A DNA stretch of 64,000 nucleotides from Micromonospora sp. Llam0 (lineage in GTDB: Bacteria > Actinomycetota > Actinomycetes > Mycobacteriales > Micromonosporaceae): positions 3,286,001 through 3,350,000 of the forward strand of contig NZ_RJJY01000001.1 in the NCBI RefSeq assembly GCF_003751085.1, given 5' to 3'. Below, in pieces: positions 32,891 to 43,924 of the stretch. The notes beneath the pieces were generated by a model. That model was given only the letters and a program-made list of their open reading frames with translations. It made no database searches and was not told the DNA's origin. A program made the translations under genes and the position numbers. Within the stretch, counting starts at the first letter, position 1, and each line of letters opens with the position of its first letter.

Positions 32891-34390
32891 GTGTCTACCT
32901 TCCGTACGAGCCGGTCCGGCACCGTCGCCGCGACGTTGGCCCGGTCCCGCCTGGGCGTACCCCAGGTGTTGTTCTTCGTTCTCGCCGCCGCCGCGCCGCT
33001 GACCGTGGTCGCCGGCGGCGCCAGCACCGGCTACGCCGTCACCGGTACCACCGCGGTGCCGGTCGCCTATCTGCTCATCGCGGTGGTGATGGCGGTCTTC
33101 GCCGTCGGTTACGTGGCGATGAGCCGGCACGTCGTCAACGCCGGCGCGATGTACAGCTACGTCGCGCACGGTCTCGGCCGGATCCCCGGCATCGCGTCGG
33201 CGTTCGTCGCCGTCGTCGCCTACAACGCGATGCAGATCGGGCTGTACGGCGCCTTCGGCGTGGTTGCCGCCGAGGTGCTCGCCGTCGCCGGTGCCACCGT
33301 GCCGTGGTGGCTCTGCGCGCTGGCCGGCTGGGCCCTGGTGACCGTGCTCGGCCTGGCCCGCGTCGACCTCAACGGCCGGATCCTGGCCGGCCTGCTGCTG
33401 GCCGAGCTCGCTGTCATCATCGGTTACAGCATCGTCATGGTCGGCCATCCCGTCGACGGCGCCGCCGCAGCGGGTCTCGATCCCCGCCAGCTGCTCACCC
33501 CGGGGGTGGCGGCGATGCTGGTCGGCGGCATAGCCGGTTTCGTCGGTGTCGAGGCCGGCACGGTGTTCGCCGAGGAGACCCGGGATCCGCGTCGTACCGT
33601 CGCCCGGGCCACCTACCTGGCGGTGGCGATCGCCGGAGTCTGCTACGCGGGCTCCGCCTGGGCGATGTCGGTGGCGGCCGGCCCGAACGACGTCGTCGCC
33701 CAGGCCCGCGAGCACGGCACCGAACTGATGTTCGTACTGGTCGGCCCGCACGTCGGCACGACGCTCGTGGACGCCGGCCGATTGTTGTTCCTGACCAGCC
33801 TGTTCGCCGCGCTGCTCGCGTTCCACAACACCGTTGCCCGGTACCTGTTCGCTCTCGGACGGGAACGGGTGCTGCCGGCGGCGCTCGGCCGGACGAACCG
33901 GCGGACCGGCGCGCCGAAGCTGGGCTCGCTGGTGCAGAGCGGACTGGCCGTCGCGGTGATCGTGGCGTACGCGGCGACCGGTCTGGATCCCATCACCCAC
34001 CTGTTCTTCTGGGTGACCGTCACCGGTGGGCTCGGCGTGCTGATCCTGATGACCGTGACCTCGCTCGCGGTGATCGGCTACTTCCGCCACGACCCGCGTG
34101 GCGAGTCGGCCTGGCGGCGACTGGTCGCGCCGGGCGCGGCCACCGGCGCGCTCGGGCTGATCCTCGTCGGCACCGTCACCAGCTTCGGTGACCTGCTCGG
34201 CATCGGCGCGTCCCCGCTGCGCTGGTGGTTCCCGGCCGGGTACGCCCTGGCCGCGCTGGCCGGCGTCGGTTGGGCGCTCTGGCTGCGCGCCAGGCGTCCG
34301 CAGACGTACCGGACGATCGGCTGGGGCGCCGACAGCGGCACCGCGCTACCGGTGCCACCGGCACCCGTGCGGCCGCCGGCCCACGTCTAG
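32891..34390 (+). CDS. APC-superfamily amino acid/amine permease
   Basis: A 499-residue membrane protein with about 12 helices. The N-terminal VPQVLFFVLAAAAPLTVVAG and GGIAGFVGVEAGTVFAEETR segments are typical of APC transporters. The substrate cannot be deduced. GTG start 32891; no strong Shine-Dalgarno (CGGAGCTCCC lies upstream). Neighbours are the heme A genes, with no evident link. A strong terminator follows. Confidence 0.87.
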   Translation: MSTFRTSRSGTVAATLARSRLGVPQVLFFVLAAAAPLTVVAGGASTGYAVTGTTAVPVAYLLIAVVMAVFAVGYVAMSRHVVNAGAMYSYVAHGLGRIPGIASAFVAVVAYNAMQIGLYGAFGVVAAEVLAVAGATVPWWLCALAGWALVTVLGLARVDLNGRILAGLLLAELAVIIGYSIVMVGHPVDGAAAAGLDPRQLLTPGVAAMLVGGIAGFVGVEAGTVFAEETRDPRRTVARATYLAVAIAGVCYAGSAWAMSVAAGPNDVVAQAREHGTELMFVLVGPHVGTTLVDAGRLLFLTSLFAALLAFHNTVARYLFALGRERVLPAALGRTNRRTGAPKLGSLVQSGLAVAVIVAYAATGLDPITHLFFWVTVTGGLGVLILMTVTSLAVIGYFRHDPRGESAWRRLVAPGAATGALGLILVGTVTSFGDLLGIGASPLRWWFPAGYALAALAGVGWALWLRARRPQTYRTIGWGADSGTALPVPPAPVRPPAHV

Positions 34391-34436
34391 CCGCCGAACA
34401 GCCGGACGTCCAGCCACGGTTGCGGCGGCGGACAAC

Positions 34437-34469
34437 GAGTGAGACCCGGGCTTCGCCCGGGTCTCACTC
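34437..34469. terminator. Bidirectional-looking terminator after the APC permease
   Basis: A 15-bp perfect stem, arms 34437-34451 and 34455-34469, closed by a C-TTC-G loop (UUCG-type), then GGCTCTATTTC. It sits 46 bp past the permease stop and upstream of the convergent gene ending at 34552. Confidence 0.9.
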
Positions 34470-34551
34470 GGCTCTATTTCTCCAGCTGACGGACCGCTCG
34501 TCCAGTCACGCAACTGGTCGTCGTTCGTTGTGCAGGACGGGAACGGGCTGG

Positions 34552-34884
34552 TCAGCGCGCCAGACTGCGACGCGACATCGACCGCCACAGGTCGTTGCTG
34601 GGCCGCATCTGATCCATCAGCTCCCGCTCCCACTCATTCTCGATCTCGACCCCCGCCTTGAGGCAGGCGGCGCGGGCCACGTCGGTGCCGTCAGCGAACT
34701 GGTCGCCCCAGGCGCCGTCCTCCCCCACCAGGACGATCCGTGCGCCACGCTTGCCGACATACTCGATGACCGCCTTCGCGCCGCCGTGGCCAGCGGCGAA
34801 GGACCGGATGCCGGCGACCAGACCAGAGGGGGCGTCCCCCGGGACGGATTCGGTCGCCAGCGTCGTATCGGAACCATCTGCCAT
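34552..34884 (-). CDS. Hypothetical protein, about 110 residues
   Basis: A small soluble alpha/beta-looking protein: GLVAGIRSFAAGHGGAKAVI, EYVGKRGARIVLVGEDGAWG, and a charged end with VEIENEWERELMDQM. No recognisable family. ATG 34884 is chosen; TACGCT ends six bases before it, so it may be leaderless. A longer open frame upstream to 34947 is basic and unlikely. Its promoter region is strikingly AT-rich for this chromosome. Confidence 0.6.
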   Translation of the reverse strand: MADGSDTTLATESVPGDAPSGLVAGIRSFAAGHGGAKAVIEYVGKRGARIVLVGEDGAWGDQFADGTDVARAACLKAGVEIENEWERELMDQMRPSNDLWRSMSRRSLAR

Positions 34885-35079
34885 ACGCGAAGCGTAAGCA
34901 GAGCGACGACGTTTCGCCGATCGGATGTCGGCTTTTTGTGACTCCAATCATCCGTGGGTTTAAGAAGTCCCACAGATGATTGATGGTGATTTCAGCCCCC
35001 AAAAAGGGACAAATTTCAACACGAAAAACGGCAAAACCCGACAGAAGTTCGGAGACCTGGACGTGGCCGGGACCCGGCG
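34885..35079. other. AT-rich intergenic region with a 13/14-bp hairpin
   Basis: The stretch contains runs such as CCCCCAAAAAGGGAC, AAATTTCAAC and GAAAAACGGCAAAAC, unlike the flanking DNA. An inverted repeat pairs CAATCATCCGTGGG (34945-34958) with CCCACAGATGATTG (34969-34982), one mismatch, 10-base loop. It lies between ctaB's 3' end and the 5' side of the hypothetical gene. It could be an operator, a terminator for ctaB, or remains of acquired DNA. Confidence 0.5.
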
Positions 35080-36057
35080 TCAGATCAGCGCGTCCAACGC
35101 CACGGCGACGAAGAGCACCGTGAGGTAGGTCGTCGACCAGTGGAACAGCCGCATCGGCTGGACCGGCAGCCCACGCCCGGACCGACGCTGCAGCCGGTGG
35201 GCCTCCAACAGGAAGACGACCCCGACCACGATCGCCGGGACCGCGTAGATCAACGACATGCCCAACAGCCAGACCAGCACCGACGACCCGACCGTCAACC
35301 AGCTGAACAGCACGATCTCCACGCCCACCCGACGTTCGGAGGCCACCACCGGCAGCATCGGAATCCCGGCCCGCGCGTAGTCCACCTTGTACCTGATCGC
35401 CAACGCGTAGAAGTGCGGCAGCTGCCAGAAGAACACCACGGCGAACAGTGCCCAGGCCACCGGCGCCAGGCCACCGGTCACCGCAGCCCAGCCGATCAGC
35501 ACCGGGGCGGCGCCGCAGATGCCACCCCAGAACGTGTTCTGCGGCGTCGTGCGCTTCAACCACAGCGTGTAGACGAGGTCGTAGTAGGCGATCGCCGCGA
35601 GGGTCAGCCCGGTGGCGAGCCAGTTGGTGAAGACCGCCATCAGGGCCACCGAGCCCACCGCGAGCACCAACCCGAAGATCAGCGCGTGCCTGGGGCTGAC
35701 CACGTGGTTCGGCAGCGGCCGGCGCTTCGTCCGGCGCATCAGCTGGTCGATGTCCCGGTCGATGAAGCAGTTCAACGCGTTCGCCGCACCAGCGGCCAGG
35801 GTACCGCCGACCAGCACCACCGCCACCAGCCCCAACGACGGCAGACCACCGGCCGCGACCATCATCGTCGGTACGGTCGTGACCAGCAGCAGCTCGATGA
35901 TCCGCGGCTTGGTGAGCGACACGTACGCCCGGACCACGGCCAGCAGGTCGGGGGCGGCCGCCGGTCCCGGATCCACCGCCGCTGTGCCGGGCACCCGGTC
36001 CGCTTCGGCGACGGACCTGACCCGCGCCCGGTCATGGGCGGGGCGCTCGGTGACCAT
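35080..36057 (-). CDS. ctaB: Protoheme IX farnesyltransferase (heme O synthase)
   Basis: An integral membrane prenyltransferase making heme O, the CtaA substrate. About 325 residues with nine or so helices. The first Asp-rich motif is [20 protein letters not shown] and the second region is [17 protein letters not shown]. Start choice is uncertain: ATG 36057 is listed; GTG at 36063 has GGAAGG eight bases upstream and is equally good. It is divergent from tkt. Confidence 0.92.
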   Translation of the reverse strand: MVTERPAHDRARVRSVAEADRVPGTAAVDPGPAAAPDLLAVVRAYVSLTKPRIIELLLVTTVPTMMVAAGGLPSLGLVAVVLVGGTLAAGAANALNCFIDRDIDQLMRRTKRRPLPNHVVSPRHALIFGLVLAVGSVALMAVFTNWLATGLTLAAIAYYDLVYTLWLKRTTPQNTFWGGICGAAPVLIGWAAVTGGLAPVAWALFAVVFFWQLPHFYALAIRYKVDYARAGIPMLPVVASERRVGVEIVLFSWLTVGSSVLVWLLGMSLIYAVPAIVVGVVFLLEAHRLQRRSGRGLPVQPMRLFHWSTTYLTVLFVAVALDALI

Positions 36058-36376
36058 GCTCACGGGCTGCACCTTCCGGCGTCGGCGGCGGGTGACCTTC
36101 AACTGGCGGCGACCTGCGGGCCGACGCGCCTCCGACAGCGTACGCGCAGGTATTTTGCCTGCCCGGCCGACCCGTCACCGGTGCCCGTCGTCACACCCGG
36201 CAGGCTTTTCACCGGCCACGATGCGTATCCCCCGGTGGTCGGTCATCGGGTCCGACGACCGACCACGACCCTGGACGACCATCCGGTTGTCGAGATCGGC
36301 GGGCGCACGTTCAACCCTGCTCGATAGGGTCGTGACGAGGGTTCCGCCTACCTGCTGGACGAGGAGCACACCCACC
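36058..36376. promoter_or_regulatory. Divergent ctaB/tkt control region with a 10-bp inverted repeat
   Basis: This 319-base gap must hold both promoters. A perfect inverted repeat pairs GTGGTCGGTC (36235-36244) with GACCGACCAC (36257-36266), 12-base loop, a possible regulator site. TAGGGT near 36326 is a −10 candidate for tkt. No gene or RNA is seen. In actinomycetes the ctaB-tkt divergent arrangement is common. Confidence 0.45.
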
Positions 36377-38512
36377 GTGGCTGCAACACCAACCGATGCC
36401 CCCCTGAACTGGTCCGACCTCGACCGCCGCGCGGTCGACACCGCACGCGTGCTGGCCGCCGACGCCGTGGAGAAATCCGGCAACGGCCATCCGGGCACCG
36501 CGATGAGCCTCGCTCCCGCGGCGTACCTGCTGTTCAACCGGATCATGCGGCACGACCCGAGCGACCCGGACTGGGCCGGCCGGGACCGGTTCGTCCTCTC
36601 CGCCGGGCACTCCAGTCTCACCCTGTACATCCAACTCTTCTTCTCCGGTTACGGGCTGAGCCTGGAAGACCTCAAGGCGTTGCGGCAGTGGGGATCGCTG
36701 ACCCCCGGGCACCCGGAGCACGGCCACACCTGGGGTGTGGAGACCACCACCGGGCCGCTCGGCCAAGGGCTGGCCAACGGGGTCGGCATGGCGATGGCCG
36801 CCCGCCGGGAGCGCGGCCTGCTCGACCCGGACGCCGCGCCCGGCGAGTCGGTCTTCGACCACAACATCTGGGTGATCGCCTCCGACGGTGACATCGAAGA
36901 GGGCATCACCCACGAGGCCAGCGCCCTGGCCGGGCACCAGAAACTCGGCAACCTGACCGTCGTCTACGACGACAACCAGATCTCCATCGAAGACGACACC
37001 CGGATCGCGCTCAGCGAGGACGTCGCCGCCCGCTACGCCGCGTACGGCTGGCACGTGCAGACCGTCGACTGGCGGGCCGGCGCGGCCGGCGACGGCGAGT
37101 ACCACGAGGACGTCGAGGCGCTGTACGCGGCGCTGACCGCCGCCCGTGCCGAGACCGACCGCCCGTCGTTCATCGCGCTACGCACCATCATCGGCTGGCC
37201 GGCGCCGAAGAAGCAGAACACCGGCAAGATCCACGGCTCGGCACTCGGCGCCGACGAGGTCGCCGCCACCAAGGAGGTCCTCGGCTTCGACCCGAACCAG
37301 CACTTCGCGGTCGACGACAAGGTCTTCGCCCACATCCGCGAGGTGCTCGACCGGGGTCGGCAGGCGCACGCCAAGTGGACCGAGAAGTACGAGGCGTGGG
37401 CGCAGGCCAACCCGGAGCGCAAGGCGCTGCACGACCGGCTCGTCACCCGTACCCTGCCGACCGGCTGGACCGACGCGCTGCCGGACTGGCCGGCGGACCC
37501 CAAGGGGGTCGCCACCCGGGCCGCCTCCGGCAAGGTGCTGACCGCGCTCGCCGCCGAGCTGCCGGAGCTGTGGGGCGGCTCGGCCGACCTGGCGGAGAGC
37601 AACAACACCACGATGAAGGGCGAGCCGTCGTTCGTCCCGGCCGAGTACGCCACCAAGGAGTTCCCCGGCCACGAGTACGGTCGCACCCTGCACTTCGGCA
37701 TCCGCGAGCACGCCATGGGGGCGATCCTCAACGGCATCGCGCTGCACGGCGGCACCCGCCCGTACGGCGGCACGTTCCTGGTGTTCAGCGACTACATGCG
37801 TCCGGCGGTGCGGCTGGCCGCGCTGATGAAACTGCCGGTGATCTACGTCTGGACGCACGACTCGATCGGTCTCGGCGAGGACGGCCCCACCCACCAGCCG
37901 ATCGAGCACCTGTCGGCGCTGCGGGCCATCCCCGGCCTGGACGTGGTCCGCCCGGCCGACGCCAACGAGACCGCCTGGGCCTGGCGGGTCGCCCTGGAAC
38001 ACACCGACCGGCCGGCCGCGCTGGCGCTGACCCGGCAGGCGGTGCCGGTCATCGACCGGGACGTCTACGCCTCGGCCGACGGGGTCCGCAAGGGCGGCTA
38101 CGTGCTGGCCGACGCCGGCAACGCCCAACCGCAGGTGATCCTGATGGGCTCCGGCTCCGAGGTGCAGCTGCTGCTCACCGCCCGGGAACGACTCGAAGCC
38201 GAAGGAACCGCCACCCGGGTCGTCTCGATGCCGTGCCAGGAGTGGTTCACCGAGCAGGACGAGGCGTACCGCGAGTCGGTGCTGCCGCGCGGGGTCAAGG
38301 CCCGGGTCAGCGTCGAGGCGGGCATCGGCATGTCCTGGCGCGGTCTGGTCGGCGACTGCGGCGAATCGGTCAGCATTGAACACTACGGGGCCAGCGCCCC
38401 GTACCAGGTGCTGTTCGAGCAGTTCGGCTTCACCGCCGACGCGGTGGTCGCGGCGGCGCACGCGTCGCTGACCCGGGTCGGCGCCATCACCGGCACCACC
38501 ACCGGAAACTGA
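36377..38512 (+). CDS. tkt: Transketolase
   Basis: A thiamine-diphosphate enzyme of the pentose phosphate pathway. 711 residues, full length. ThDP motif region [20 protein letters not shown], the N-terminal [15 protein letters not shown], and the second half with [19 protein letters not shown] and [14 protein letters not shown]. The GTG start follows GAGGAG by ten bases; the frame open farther upstream is antisense of ctaB. It begins the tkt-tal-pgi-zwf-opcA-pgl operon. Confidence 0.96.
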   Translation: MAATPTDAPLNWSDLDRRAVDTARVLAADAVEKSGNGHPGTAMSLAPAAYLLFNRIMRHDPSDPDWAGRDRFVLSAGHSSLTLYIQLFFSGYGLSLEDLKALRQWGSLTPGHPEHGHTWGVETTTGPLGQGLANGVGMAMAARRERGLLDPDAAPGESVFDHNIWVIASDGDIEEGITHEASALAGHQKLGNLTVVYDDNQISIEDDTRIALSEDVAARYAAYGWHVQTVDWRAGAAGDGEYHEDVEALYAALTAARAETDRPSFIALRTIIGWPAPKKQNTGKIHGSALGADEVAATKEVLGFDPNQHFAVDDKVFAHIREVLDRGRQAHAKWTEKYEAWAQANPERKALHDRLVTRTLPTGWTDALPDWPADPKGVATRAASGKVLTALAAELPELWGGSADLAESNNTTMKGEPSFVPAEYATKEFPGHEYGRTLHFGIREHAMGAILNGIALHGGTRPYGGTFLVFSDYMRPAVRLAALMKLPVIYVWTHDSIGLGEDGPTHQPIEHLSALRAIPGLDVVRPADANETAWAWRVALEHTDRPAALALTRQAVPVIDRDVYASADGVRKGGYVLADAGNAQPQVILMGSGSEVQLLLTARERLEAEGTATRVVSMPCQEWFTEQDEAYRESVLPRGVKARVSVEAGIGMSWRGLVGDCGESVSIEHYGASAPYQVLFEQFGFTADAVVAAAHASLTRVGAITGTTTGN

Positions 38513-38523
38513 GGAGGCTCCAG

Positions 38524-39702
38524 ATGACGGACCGATTGGGTGAACTCACCGCCGCCGGCGTGGCGGTCTGGCTCGACGACCTGTCCCGGCAACGGCTCAG
38601 CACCGGCAACCTGGACCAGCTGCGCCGGGAGAAGCACGTCGCCGGCGTGACCACCAACCCGACCATCTTCGCCGCCGCGCTCGCCGACGCCGACGAGTAC
38701 AACTGGCAGCTGCGTGACCTGGCCGCCCGGGGCGTCAGCGTGGACGAGGCGGTCCGCATGCTCACCACCTACGACGTGCGGTGGGGCTGCGACGTGATGC
38801 GGCCGGCGTACGAGACCAGCGGTGGCGTCGACGGCCGGGTGTCGATCGAGGTCGACCCGCGGCTGGCGTATCGCACCGCGGAGACCGTCGCCGAGGCGAA
38901 GGCGCTGTGGTGGCTGGTCGACCGGCCGAACCTGTTCATCAAGATCCCGGCGACCGAGGCCGGGCTGCCGGCGATCACCGCCACCCTGGCCGAGGGAATC
39001 AGCGTCAACGTGACCCTGATCTTCTCGCTGGACCGCTACAGCGCGGTGATGGACGCCTTCCTCGCCGGCCTGGAGCAGGCCAAGGCCAACGGCCACGACC
39101 TGACCACCATCGGCTCGGTCGCGTCGTTCTTCGTCTCCCGGGTGGACACCGAGATCGACAAGCGGCTCGACAAGATCGGCAGCGACCAGGCCAAGGCGCT
39201 CAAGGGCAAGGCCGCCGTCGCGAACGCGCAGCTGGCGTACGAGCGGTACGCGGAGGTCTTCTCCTCGGAGCGCTGGCAGGCCCTGGCCGACGCCGGCGCC
39301 CACCCGCAGCGCCCGCTGTGGGCCTCCACCTCGACGAAGAACCCGGCCTACCGGGACGTCATCTACGTCGAGGAGCTGATCGCCCCCGGCACGGTCAACA
39401 CCATGCCGGAGTCGGTGGTGCACGCCTACGCCGACCACGGCGAGACCCGGGGCGACACGGTCACCGGCTCGTACCCGGCCGCCCGGCAGGTACTCGACGA
39501 CCTGATCGCCGTCGGCGTCGACCTCGACGACGTGGTCAAGACCCTGGAGTCCGAGGGGGTGAGCAAGTTCGAGGCCAGCTGGCAGGAGCTGCTCGACGGG
39601 GTGCGCTCGTCGCTGGACGCGGCGGCGGCCGGTGCCGGTGAGCCGAACGCGGCGGCCAGCGGGCACGCCGCCGCAGCCAAGCAGGCCGGAGGTAACGCAT
39701 GA
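38524..39702 (+). CDS. tal: Transaldolase (TalA/actinobacterial type)
   Basis: A 392-residue (beta/alpha)8 enzyme transferring dihydroxyacetone. The Schiff-base lysine is in [12 protein letters not shown], with GVTTNPTIF near the N-terminus and [13 protein letters not shown] after it. The C-terminal Ala/Gly tail is low complexity. GAGG lies just upstream. The stop overlaps the pgi start (ATGA). Confidence 0.95.
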   Translation: MTDRLGELTAAGVAVWLDDLSRQRLSTGNLDQLRREKHVAGVTTNPTIFAAALADADEYNWQLRDLAARGVSVDEAVRMLTTYDVRWGCDVMRPAYETSGGVDGRVSIEVDPRLAYRTAETVAEAKALWWLVDRPNLFIKIPATEAGLPAITATLAEGISVNVTLIFSLDRYSAVMDAFLAGLEQAKANGHDLTTIGSVASFFVSRVDTEIDKRLDKIGSDQAKALKGKAAVANAQLAYERYAEVFSSERWQALADAGAHPQRPLWASTSTKNPAYRDVIYVEELIAPGTVNTMPESVVHAYADHGETRGDTVTGSYPAARQVLDDLIAVGVDLDDVVKTLESEGVSKFEASWQELLDGVRSSLDAAAAGAGEPNAAASGHAAAAKQAGGNA

Positions 39703-41348
39703 GCGACTTCTTCGACGGCGGGGTCGAGGCGGCGGCCGGGCTGAGCGTGTACGGGGCCGAGGCGGTCGACGCCTCGGCCGCCTCGTCGACCCGGGGCGCG
39801 CTGGTCGGCGACGGGGTACCCGGCTCGCTCGCCCGCAAGGACCCCACGCTGTGGGGCCCGGACGCCGAGGCCGAGGCGAAGATCCGGCTCGGCTGGCTGG
39901 ACACCTTCGCCCGCAGCCGGGAACTGCTGCCGCAGCTCGCCGAGCTGCGGGCCGAGCTGGGCGACCTGGACCACGTGGTGCTGGCCGGAATGGGCGGGTC
40001 GTCGCTGGCGCCCGAGGTCATCTCGCTCACCGTCGGCAAGCCGGTCACCGTGCTGGACACCACCGACCCGCACCAGGTGCGGGCGGCGCTCGGCGACCGG
40101 CTGGACCGTACCGTCGTGGTGGTGGCCAGCAAGTCCGGCGGCACCGTGGAGACCGACAGTCACCGGCGGGCGTACTGGCAGGCGTTCCTCGACTCGGGGC
40201 TGAGCGAGGCCGAGGCCGGCCGGCGGTTCGTGATCGTCACCGACCCCGGCTCGCCGCTGGCCACCACCGCCGAGGAGATGGGCGCCACCGTGGTGCTCGC
40301 CGACCCGGAGGTCGGCGGACGCTACTCGGCGCTGACCGCGTTCGGTCTGGTCCCGTCGGCGATGGCCGGCGTGGACGTGGTCGAACTGCTCGACCAGGCC
40401 GAGCAGCTGTCCACCGCGCTCGGCGGCGACCGGGACAACCCGGGGCTGGCGCTCGGCGCGGCGCTCGGCGCGGCGGCCACCACCGGCCGGGACAAGGTCG
40501 CGCTGGTCTCCGACGGCACCGGCATCGAAGGGCTCGGCGACTGGATCGAGCAGCTCATCGCCGAGTCGACCGGCAAGGACGGCATCGGCATCCTGCCGGT
40601 GGTCGTCGAGGCACCGGACGCCCCCGGCGCGTCCGGCCCGGACGTGCTCACCGTCACCTACGGCGGCGCCGGCCAGCCGGGCGGGGTGCCCGGCGGCGGG
40701 GTCCGCCCCGACCTGGCGGTCAACGGCCCGCTCGGCGCGCAGTTCCTGGTCTGGGAGTACGCCACGGCGATCGCCGGCCGGGTGCTCGGCATCGATCCGT
40801 TCAACCAGCCCAACGTCACCGAGTCGAAGGAGAACACCAACCGGATCCTGGCGTCCGGGCCGCCGACCGAGGCGGCGTCGTTCGTCGACGGATCCATCGA
40901 GGTGTACGGGCCGGAGGGCGTACCGGGTGAGCTGGCCGGCGCGCTGCGCTGGCTGATCGACGGCGTCGGCACCGACGGCTACCTCGCGGTGATGGCCTAC
41001 CTGGACCGGTTCGGCGACGCCGACGCCGCCGGGGTACGCCCGCTGCTGGCCGCCACCAGTGGCCGACCGGTCACCTTCGGCTGGGGGCCCCGGTTCCTGC
41101 ACTCCACCGGGCAGTACCACAAGGGCGGGCCGCAGGTCGGCGCGTTCCTGCAGATCACCGGCGCGGTCACCGACGACCTGCCGGTGCCCGGTCGCCCGTA
41201 CAGCTTCGGTGAGCTGCAGGCGGCGCAGGCCGCCGGTGACCGCGAGGCGCTCGCCGGACGGGGCCGGCCGTTGCTGCGGCTGCACCTGACCGATCGGGCC
41301 GCCGGCGTCGCCCAACTCCTGGACACGATTCGAAACCTGCCCAGCTGA
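39699..41348 (+). CDS. pgi: Glucose-6-phosphate isomerase
   Basis: A 549-residue isomerase linking glycolysis and the pentose phosphate pathway. Two SIS domains: [15 protein letters not shown], then [15 protein letters not shown]. The C-terminal half contains [13 protein letters not shown] and [12 protein letters not shown], with the family His and Lys. It is inserted between tal and zwf. Translation is coupled to tal by ATGA. Confidence 0.94.
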   Translation: MSDFFDGGVEAAAGLSVYGAEAVDASAASSTRGALVGDGVPGSLARKDPTLWGPDAEAEAKIRLGWLDTFARSRELLPQLAELRAELGDLDHVVLAGMGGSSLAPEVISLTVGKPVTVLDTTDPHQVRAALGDRLDRTVVVVASKSGGTVETDSHRRAYWQAFLDSGLSEAEAGRRFVIVTDPGSPLATTAEEMGATVVLADPEVGGRYSALTAFGLVPSAMAGVDVVELLDQAEQLSTALGGDRDNPGLALGAALGAAATTGRDKVALVSDGTGIEGLGDWIEQLIAESTGKDGIGILPVVVEAPDAPGASGPDVLTVTYGGAGQPGGVPGGGVRPDLAVNGPLGAQFLVWEYATAIAGRVLGIDPFNQPNVTESKENTNRILASGPPTEAASFVDGSIEVYGPEGVPGELAGALRWLIDGVGTDGYLAVMAYLDRFGDADAAGVRPLLAATSGRPVTFGWGPRFLHSTGQYHKGGPQVGAFLQITGAVTDDLPVPGRPYSFGELQAAQAAGDREALAGRGRPLLRLHLTDRAAGVAQLLDTIRNLPS

Positions 41349-41384
41349 CAATTGGTCCGGAGAGAAACGGACTGAGGAGGCGAC

Positions 41385-42899
41385 GTGAACCCCCTGCGCG
41401 ACCCGCAGGACCGGCGGCTGCCGCGCATCCCGGAGCCCTGCGCTCTGGTGATCTTCGGTGTCACCGGTGATCTGGCTCGCAAGAAACTACTCCCCGGCAT
41501 CTACGACCTGGCCAACCGGGGGCTGCTGCCGCCCGGCTTCGTGGTGCTCGGCTTCGCCCGGCGGGACTGGACCGACGGCGACTTCGAGTCACTTGCCCAC
41601 GACTCGGCCAAGGAGTACGCGCGTACCCCGTGGCGTGAGGAGGTCTGGTCCCGACTGGCCGGCAACATCAAGTTCGTCGGCGGCTCGTTCGACGACGACG
41701 ACGCGTTCGACAAGCTGTCGGCCTGCCTGGACGGGCTGCGCGAATCGCACGGCATCCACGGCAACGCCGCGTTCTACTTCTCCATCCCGCCGTCGGCGTT
41801 CCCACAGGTGCTCAAGCAGCTGGCCCGCACCGGGATGGCCGACAACGAGCGGTGCGGCGGCTGGCGCCGGGTGGTGGTGGAGAAGCCGTTCGGCTACGAC
41901 CTGCCGTCGGCGAAGTCGCTCAACGACCTGGTCGACGACGTGTTCACCCGCGACGACGTGTTCCGCATCGACCACTACCTGGGCAAGGAGACCGTCCAGA
42001 ACATCATGGCGCTGCGGTTCGCCAACAACCTGTTCGAGCCGCTGTGGAACTCCAAGTACGTCGACTCGGTGCAGATCACCATGGCCGAGGATGTCGGCAT
42101 CGGCAGCCGGGCCGGCTTCTACGACGCCACCGGCGCCGCCCGTGACGTGGTACAGAACCACCTGCTGCAACTGCTGGCCCTGGTCACCATGGAGGAGCCG
42201 ACCAGCTTCGACGCCACCGAGATCCGGGCGGAGAAGCTGAAGGTGCTGCGGGCGATCAGCCTGCCCGACGACGTGGCCGCCGGCACCGTACGCGGTCAGT
42301 ACCTGAAGGGCTGGGTGGCCGGGCAGCGGGCCGTCGGCTACCTGGAGGAGCCGAACGTGCCGGCCGACTCGACCACCGAGACGTACGTGGCGATGCGGCT
42401 GGGCATCCAGAACCGCCGGTGGGCCGGGGTGCCGTTCTACCTGCGTGCCGGAAAGCGGTTGCCGCGTCGGGTGACCGAGGTGGCGGTGATGTTCAAGACC
42501 GCACCGCACCTGCCGTTCAACCGCACAGACGTGGAGATGCTCAGCAGCAACCAGCTGGTCATCCGGGTGCAGCCCGACGAGGGCGTGGTGCTCAAGTTCG
42601 GCGCCAAGGTGCCGGGCACCACGATGGAGGTCCGCGACATCGCCATGGACTTCCAGTACGGCGAGGCGTTCACCGAGGCCAGCCCGGAGGCGTACGAGCG
42701 GTTGGTGCTCGACGTGCTGATCGGTGACCGCACCCTGTTCCCCGACGCCGCCGAGGTGGAGCAGAGCTGGCGGGTGATCGACCCTCTCGAAGAGGCCTGG
42801 GAGGGCACCCGGCCGGAGCCGTACCGGTCCGGCGAGTGGGGTCCGCGGGCCGCCGACGAGATGCTGGCCCGCGAGGGCCGGTCCTGGAGGAGAGCATGA
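41385..42899 (+). CDS. zwf: Glucose-6-phosphate 1-dehydrogenase
   Basis: A 504-residue NADP-dependent enzyme committing carbon to the oxidative pentose phosphate branch. Cofactor motif FGVTGDLARKKL, active-site RIDHYLGKETVQN, and substrate-binding EKPFGYD. GTG start with GAGGAGGCGAC upstream, and 36 bp after pgi. The stop overlaps the opcA start (ATGA). Confidence 0.96.
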   Translation: MNPLRDPQDRRLPRIPEPCALVIFGVTGDLARKKLLPGIYDLANRGLLPPGFVVLGFARRDWTDGDFESLAHDSAKEYARTPWREEVWSRLAGNIKFVGGSFDDDDAFDKLSACLDGLRESHGIHGNAAFYFSIPPSAFPQVLKQLARTGMADNERCGGWRRVVVEKPFGYDLPSAKSLNDLVDDVFTRDDVFRIDHYLGKETVQNIMALRFANNLFEPLWNSKYVDSVQITMAEDVGIGSRAGFYDATGAARDVVQNHLLQLLALVTMEEPTSFDATEIRAEKLKVLRAISLPDDVAAGTVRGQYLKGWVAGQRAVGYLEEPNVPADSTTETYVAMRLGIQNRRWAGVPFYLRAGKRLPRRVTEVAVMFKTAPHLPFNRTDVEMLSSNQLVIRVQPDEGVVLKFGAKVPGTTMEVRDIAMDFQYGEAFTEASPEAYERLVLDVLIGDRTLFPDAAEVEQSWRVIDPLEEAWEGTRPEPYRSGEWGPRAADEMLAREGRSWRRA

Positions 42900-43924
42900 T
42901 CAGCCTGTGGGACACCACCGGCAACGAGGTGGTCAAGGCCCTGGCCGCGGAGCGGCGCAGCGCCGGCGGCGTGGCCAGCGGAATGGCGCTGACCCTGATC
43001 GTGGTGGTCGGCGAGAAGCGGGTACGCGAGGCGGAGGCGGCGGCCACCATCGCCGCCGCCGCCCACCCGTGCCGACTGCTCGTGGTGGTCCGCTCCGACA
43101 TCGACCGAAAGGTCAGCCGGCTCGACGCCGAAGTGGTCGTCGGCGGCCGGCTCGGACCGTGCGAGGCGGTCGTGATGCGTACCTCGGGTCGGCTGGCGCT
43201 GCACGCCGAGTCCGTGGTGATGCCACTGCTGGTGCCGGACGTACCGGTGGTGACCTGGTGGCACGGCGAGCCGCCGGAGCAGATCGCCAACGACTACCTG
43301 GGGGTGGTCGCCGACCGGCGGATCACCGACTCGGCGCAGGCCCCCAACCCGGTGCAGGCGCTGCTGCAGCGGGCGGTCGACTACGCGTCGGGCGACACCG
43401 ACCTGGCGTGGACCCGGATCACCCCGTGGCGCACCCTGGTCGCCGGGGCGTTCGACACCACCGACGCGCAGATCACCGGCGCCACGGTGACCGCGCCCCG
43501 GGCCGACCCGACGGCCGCCTTGATGATCAGCTGGCTGGCGGCCCGGCTCGGCATCACCCCGCGCTGGGAGGAGACCAGCGCGTTCCCCCGGATGCGGTCG
43601 GTGGAGCTGCGCTGCGCAAACGGTGACGGGCTGAGCCTGGTCCGCGAGGACAGCTCGGCGATGTTCACCCGGACCGGGCAGCCGGAGCGGCAGATGCCGC
43701 TGGTGCGTCGGCCGCTCGGCGAAGAGCTCGCCGAGGAGCTGCGGCGGCTCGACGCCGACCAGGTCTACTCCGAGGCGCTGGGCACCCTGGCCGGGCTGCC
43801 GGACCTGTCGGCCCGGCCCGCCAAGCGGGTGCACATCTGGAAGGACCCGGCGAAGGCCACCGAGCCGGCCGTCGGCGGGGACCCGGCGGTCGTCGCGGCC
43901 GGGCCGGCGCGGAGCGGCTCGTGA
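42896..43924 (+). CDS. opcA: OpcA, glucose-6-phosphate dehydrogenase assembly/regulatory protein
   Basis: A 342-residue protein starting MISLWDTTGNEVVKALAAER. It is required for or modulates Zwf assembly in cyanobacteria and actinobacteria. Hallmarks: CRLLVVVRSDID-like and VPDVPVVTWWHGEPPEQ segments. ATG 42896 overlaps the zwf stop; its own stop overlaps the pgl GTG. Confidence 0.93.
   Translation: MISLWDTTGNEVVKALAAERRSAGGVASGMALTLIVVVGEKRVREAEAAATIAAAAHPCRLLVVVRSDIDRKVSRLDAEVVVGGRLGPCEAVVMRTSGRLALHAESVVMPLLVPDVPVVTWWHGEPPEQIANDYLGVVADRRITDSAQAPNPVQALLQRAVDYASGDTDLAWTRITPWRTLVAGAFDTTDAQITGATVTAPRADPTAALMISWLAARLGITPRWEETSAFPRMRSVELRCANGDGLSLVREDSSAMFTRTGQPERQMPLVRRPLGEELAEELRRLDADQVYSEALGTLAGLPDLSARPAKRVHIWKDPAKATEPAVGGDPAVVAAGPARSGS

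Noticed and set aside
32630-34090. Minus-strand frame over the APC permease
   Set aside because: His/Gly/Arg-rich antisense sequence without motifs; the plus strand encodes clear transmembrane segments.
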